Translations under genes and position numbers: made by a program
Part shown: one piece after another, positions 63,527-64,000 of the stretch
How the letters are laid out: each line of letters begins with the position of its first letter
Numbering within the stretch: the stretch's first letter is position 1
Notes under the pieces: model-generated
What the model saw: only the letters and a program-made list of their open reading frames with translations
Database searches by the model: none
Told to the model about the DNA's origin: nothing
DNA from: Neoarius graeffei
Lineage: Eukaryota > Chordata > Actinopteri > Siluriformes > Ariidae
Direction: 5' to 3'
Assembly (NCBI RefSeq): GCF_027579695.1
Contig: NC_083578.1
Coordinates: forward strand, 124,001-188,000
Length of the DNA: 64,000 nt

Positions 63527-63750
63527 TACCTGTCAAAAGTTTGGACACACCTACTCATAAGTTTTTCTGTATTTTGACTATTTTCTACATTATAGAACAA
63601 AACTGAAGACATCAAAACCATGACATAACATGGAATTGTGTGGTAAACAAAAAAAGTGTTAAAAAAAAAGTTTGATATTTTAGATTCAACATAGCTAGCG
63701 TTTACCTTCATGACAGCTTTGCACACTATTGGTATTAACGTAACCAGCTT
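63527..63750. mobile_element. Tc1-like terminal fragment (TTTGGACACACC family)
   Basis: TACCTGTCAAAAGTTTGGAC followed by ACACCTACTCA is the end sequence of a widespread fish Tc1 family. Internal sequence is lost. It abuts a GGGTTAGGGTTAGG run at 63758-63771. Confidence 0.7.
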
Positions 63751-63779
63751 CATGAGGTAGGGTTAGGGTTAGGAGAGGA

Positions 63780-64000
63780 GAGACTTCAAGACACTTGTTG
63801 GCTTTTTAGAGCCCAAGTATAAGATCCTATCGAGGCACTATTTCAGTCGAACTGTAGTGCCTGAGCTGTATGAGGCAATGAGAGGGGAGTTGGTCTAGTC
63901 ACTTAAGGCAGCTGAAGGAGGTGTCATCAACCTCACTACAGATCTCTGGACCAGCAATCACAACGCACATGCATATCTCTGTCTTACTGGGCACTGAAAG
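63780..64000 (+). pseudogene. hAT transposase fragment, runs off the window
   Basis: The plus-strand frame reads KYKILSRHYFSRTVVPELYE, then after a TAG (63896-63898) AAEGGVINLTTDLWTSNHNA and YLCLTGH. The S..YFS..V.P.LY block and TTD.W.S......L..TGH are hAT transposase motifs around the first catalytic Asp. The stop and the end TGA show decay. More of it should lie right of the window. Confidence 0.75.

Overview
The window is nuclear DNA from a vertebrate, almost certainly a teleost fish. It has short exons with GT-AG introns, C2H2 zinc-finger exons, and a dense layer of repeats typical of teleosts: L2/CR1-like LINEs, several Tc1-like families, hAT and other DNA transposons, tRNA-derived SINEs, a Penelope-like element and Ty3/Gypsy elements. 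The SINE with a GAGAT-repeat tail suggests a catfish-like lineage, but only weakly.

The only host genes I can support are two tandem copies of a PRDM9-like gene (SET-domain histone methyltransferase with a C2H2 array), both on the minus strand. Copy A lies wholly inside the window, with coding exons at 34544-34606, 34238-34415, 16375-16646, 12547-12614, 11287-11474 and 6472-7487. All splice phases agree and the joined frame is open for 594 residues. Copy B has its zinc-finger exon at 50820-52255 and SET exons at 62440-62630 and 62798-62865; its 5' exons lie beyond the right edge. Introns and 3' flanks of A and B are still alignable, so this is a segmental duplication later filled with transposons.

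Layout. 1-3.8 kb: SINE, antisense L2 5' fragment, a THAP-domain relic and foldbacks. 3.8-5.4 kb: Tc1-like element with an intact transposase frame. 6.2-34.6 kb: PRDM9 copy A. Its third coding intron (16.6-34.2 kb) holds a degenerate LINE, a long L2 split by a second copy of the same Tc1 family, a TTAA-flanked MITE and a Penelope-like element with an inverted 5' arm. 34.6-50.8 kb: spacer between the genes with a GAATG/CATTC-array element, an RNase H-bearing LINE relic, two SINEs, a Tc1-like relic, a Gmr1-like Gypsy relic and a nested Tc1/hAT/palindrome stack. 50.8-64 kb: PRDM9 copy B, whose intron carries a minus-strand Gypsy element with paired LTRs, itself split by a hAT element.

PRDM9 methylates histone H3 at sites chosen by its zinc fingers and so positions meiotic crossovers. 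The features that matter here are an intact copy A with the three expected catalytic tyrosines, a copy B with one of them changed, finger arrays that vary at base-contact positions, and no visible KRAB or SSXRD exons. All other coding frames are transposon-derived and mostly broken.
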